Source: Scatophagus argus (taxonomy: Eukaryota > Chordata > Actinopteri > Scatophagidae). Taken from it: 64,000 bases of DNA. Every line of letters begins with the position of its first letter. Positions within the stretch are counted from its first letter, which is position 1. Shown here piece by piece: positions 62,042-64,000 of this stretch. The position numbers and the translations under genes are program-made. The stretch is from positions 9,519,774 through 9,583,773 of the forward strand of contig NC_058513.1 of NCBI RefSeq assembly GCF_020382885.2, in the 5' to 3' direction. Under the pieces are notes generated by a model. That model saw nothing but the letters and a program-made list of their open reading frames with translations, ran no database searches and was not told where the DNA came from.

Positions 62042-62300
62042 TTGCGTTTGGTTCAGGTTCGTTTCGAGTGCGTGCGGAAACACGCACATCAAGCTTTAAG
62101 ATCAATCAAAATGTAGTTTTCTTTGTTAGATCGCTCTTTCTTATGATTTCAGAGAGTATCCAGTTTCTCGCAGGCATTCAGATGATCTTTTTCACCCCCG
62201 ATTTTAAACAAATCAAAATAGGATTGCGCGCGTCTGTTGCTGAAAATCTCGTTTTGACACCGTTATTGCCGAATGTTACTTAAAGCTTATGGTCATGCTG
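62042..62300 (-). other. kcnc3: Possible upstream 5'UTR exon of kcnc3
   Basis: The minus strand ends CAAACGCAA|GTGAGT (donor begins at 62041) after a CpG-containing stretch (CGCGCGCAATCC, CCGCACGCACTCG) unlike its surroundings. It could splice to 54510. The transcript start is not visible. No TATA box was recognised, which is usual for Kv3 genes. Confidence 0.3.
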
Positions 62301-64000
62301 ATGATGGCAGGGGATGAGTCTTTCGGATGAAATGAAGCAGAAGTCCCTCTGAAAACTGGCTTTTTTTTTCCCCCCTGCTATTTCCCTCGATTTCAGAGCC
62401 CCTCTCCCACCTCTTTGTTATTGCCAAAAATAATTGCCAGCCTTTGTTACAGTGTCTCTACGCTTCCAGGGTGTAGCTACCATTCAGCTCCTTCCTCTGT
62501 CTCCCCTTTCCAAATGTTTCAATGGAGATGCAGCCTGCAGACACCTCTCTCTTTGCCTTTCCCTCTCTGTGCCTCTCTCTGTTCCTTTGGAGGAGCGTCA
62601 CCTTCTGCACTATTTTTTTTCCTCAGACGATACATGTGGGCGGATTAGAGAACAAGACAGAGGGGTGGGAGGACCCCGGTGAATACAGAGGCTAATTTCT
62701 CATATGGCTGCTGAACTTCATAAATAGGCCTACGTATGCTTTAAAAAAAAACAACAACAACAACAACAAAAAAAGAAAAAAAACATAAACAAAACACACA
62801 CACGGCAGCGCTATGAGAGGAAGGGATTGTGTTGATTTATTTGATTTTTTTTTAATTTATTTTCCCCTTCTCCCCCCTCACACGTCCTCCCTCCGTCCTC
62901 CCCACTTATCCTACGTTGCCCACACATGCTCACTCTGCTGGACGGGCGCACAAACACCATTTTGTCTACAGGTTCCCAGCCTTGACTGGCTCGGCTGACA
63001 TCAGCAGTCATGTGGTAGCAGAGGAGCAGGTGGGTTGTATGACAGCATGGGTAGTATATTCAGTAATTATCATAATAATAATATACCAATTATAGCAACA
63101 GGGACTGTTTTGATTGTTATCTTTGCTCTCTACCCTGAGCAAAGAAAGGGATTTGTCCATATATTTATTTTAAATGTCACTATATGAATGAAATTCCTGA
63201 AACAAGACAATTTACTGGAACAATATAACCAGATTATTTCAGTCTAAGTGTTTGGATGTTACTGGACTTCTTCCACAGTGGTCAGTAATGTTGCTGTTGC
63301 ACTTATGGACAGGAAACTCGTCAAACATCAGCTCATAAAATTTACAACAGCCGTAAAAGGGCAAAAGGCTATTGCTTAGGTGCCTGCGTTTTTCCCTCGA
63401 CCACAAAATGTTGTTGTAAGAGCAGAGTGCGGATAGAAAATGGATGAGTTAAGGAGAGACAATGAGAAGGGAGTTTTTTTTGTAAAGCGCATTGAGTGTG
63501 AAACATACAAAGGAGATTATGTTGATGGTTAATAATTTAAAAATGCCAAAAAAAAGCATAAAATGTCAGAGTTGTGTCAGGCTTTGAAATGCAATAAAGT
63601 GAAAACATTTAAAATGTCATATATGTACAGAAATAAGGCTTGGATCAGCAGCCACTCTGGATTGCGGATACAGACGAGCAAGAAACTCAACCATCAAACA
63701 TGTAAAGGTCTTGTAAAGCTGCTTTTTCATCTATATTTTCTGTCTAGTATTTAGGAAACAAGTCACACTTCATGTAACTCAACCAATACTCCGAACTAAG
63801 CGAGACTTTTACAGCTGTTTTCTGCACGCTCAGGAAACAATGCATAACTCTATTCGGCACTATATCACTCCCTGTTCATAGCCAACCCCAGTCTGGGGTG
63901 GGTCAAAGGTGAGATTTTTACAGGGACTGTACTGCGCTACTACCTGCTGAATTTGTTGATAATTTTTGCTGTTAAAACAGCAGCTAGAGACCAGGAGCAA
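62301..64000. other. Distal flank
   Basis: It contains poly-T/C and CAA-type low-complexity runs (62750-62770) and a 'tgtaaagcgcattgagtg' segment at about 63481-63499 resembling the end of a teleost repeat. No exon supported. Confidence 0.4.

Noticed and set aside
1..64000. CRISPR arrays, tRNA, rRNA, endogenous viral genes, toxin genes
   Set aside because: No spaced direct repeats, no recognisable tRNA or rRNA sequence and no viral polyprotein frames were seen. Tandem repeats present are simple microsatellites.

Overview
The window looks like nuclear DNA of a teleost fish. The reasons are intron-containing vertebrate genes with GT-AG junctions, AT-rich spacers full of (CA)n, (GA)n and (CT)n microsatellites, and interspersed repeats of kinds common in ray-finned fish (a Tc1-like remnant, fold-back repeats, a 'tatccccgaagggaaattc' tail). 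No bacterial, phage or CRISPR features were seen, and I recognised no viral sequence.

Three genes can be read with confidence. (1) fgf21, plus strand, 3532-4543: four coding exons, 206 aa, an endocrine FGF with a signal peptide. (2) kcna7 (Kv1.7), minus strand, 7009-10966: two coding exons, 545 aa, with the intron in the S1-S2 linker. (3) kcnc3 (Kv3.3), minus strand, 26009-54440: an exon for the N-terminal ball and T1 domain, a 16.7-kb intron, an exon for S1-S6, a C-terminal exon, and then two alternative, phase-compatible terminal exons. One (33525-33646) gives a 639-aa protein ending WIKP. The other (26009-26163) gives a 650-aa protein ending PIPSIL, like mammalian Kv3.2. The human orthologues of all three genes lie in 19q13.33, so this is a conserved linkage block.

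Layout: 1-3.5 kb is spacer with a possible last exon of an unknown minus-strand gene. 3.5-4.9 kb is fgf21. 6.6-11 kb is kcna7, convergent with fgf21. 11-26 kb is mostly AT-rich and may hold long kcnc3 3'UTR, plus one unexplained open reading block near 12.6 kb. 26-54.4 kb is kcnc3. 54.4-64 kb is its 5' flank, strongly purine-rich on the plus strand, with a probable 5'UTR splice acceptor and a possible upstream non-coding exon near 62 kb.

The genes are not a functional cluster. fgf21 is a secreted metabolic hormone. kcna7 is a Shaker-type delayed-rectifier or A-type channel, muscle/heart-type in mammals. kcnc3 is the fast Kv3 channel of high-frequency neurons. The most rewarding observations are the Kv3.2-like alternative C-terminal exon of kcnc3, the extra intron of fgf21, and three short, well-bounded open blocks that look like exons but that I cannot assign.
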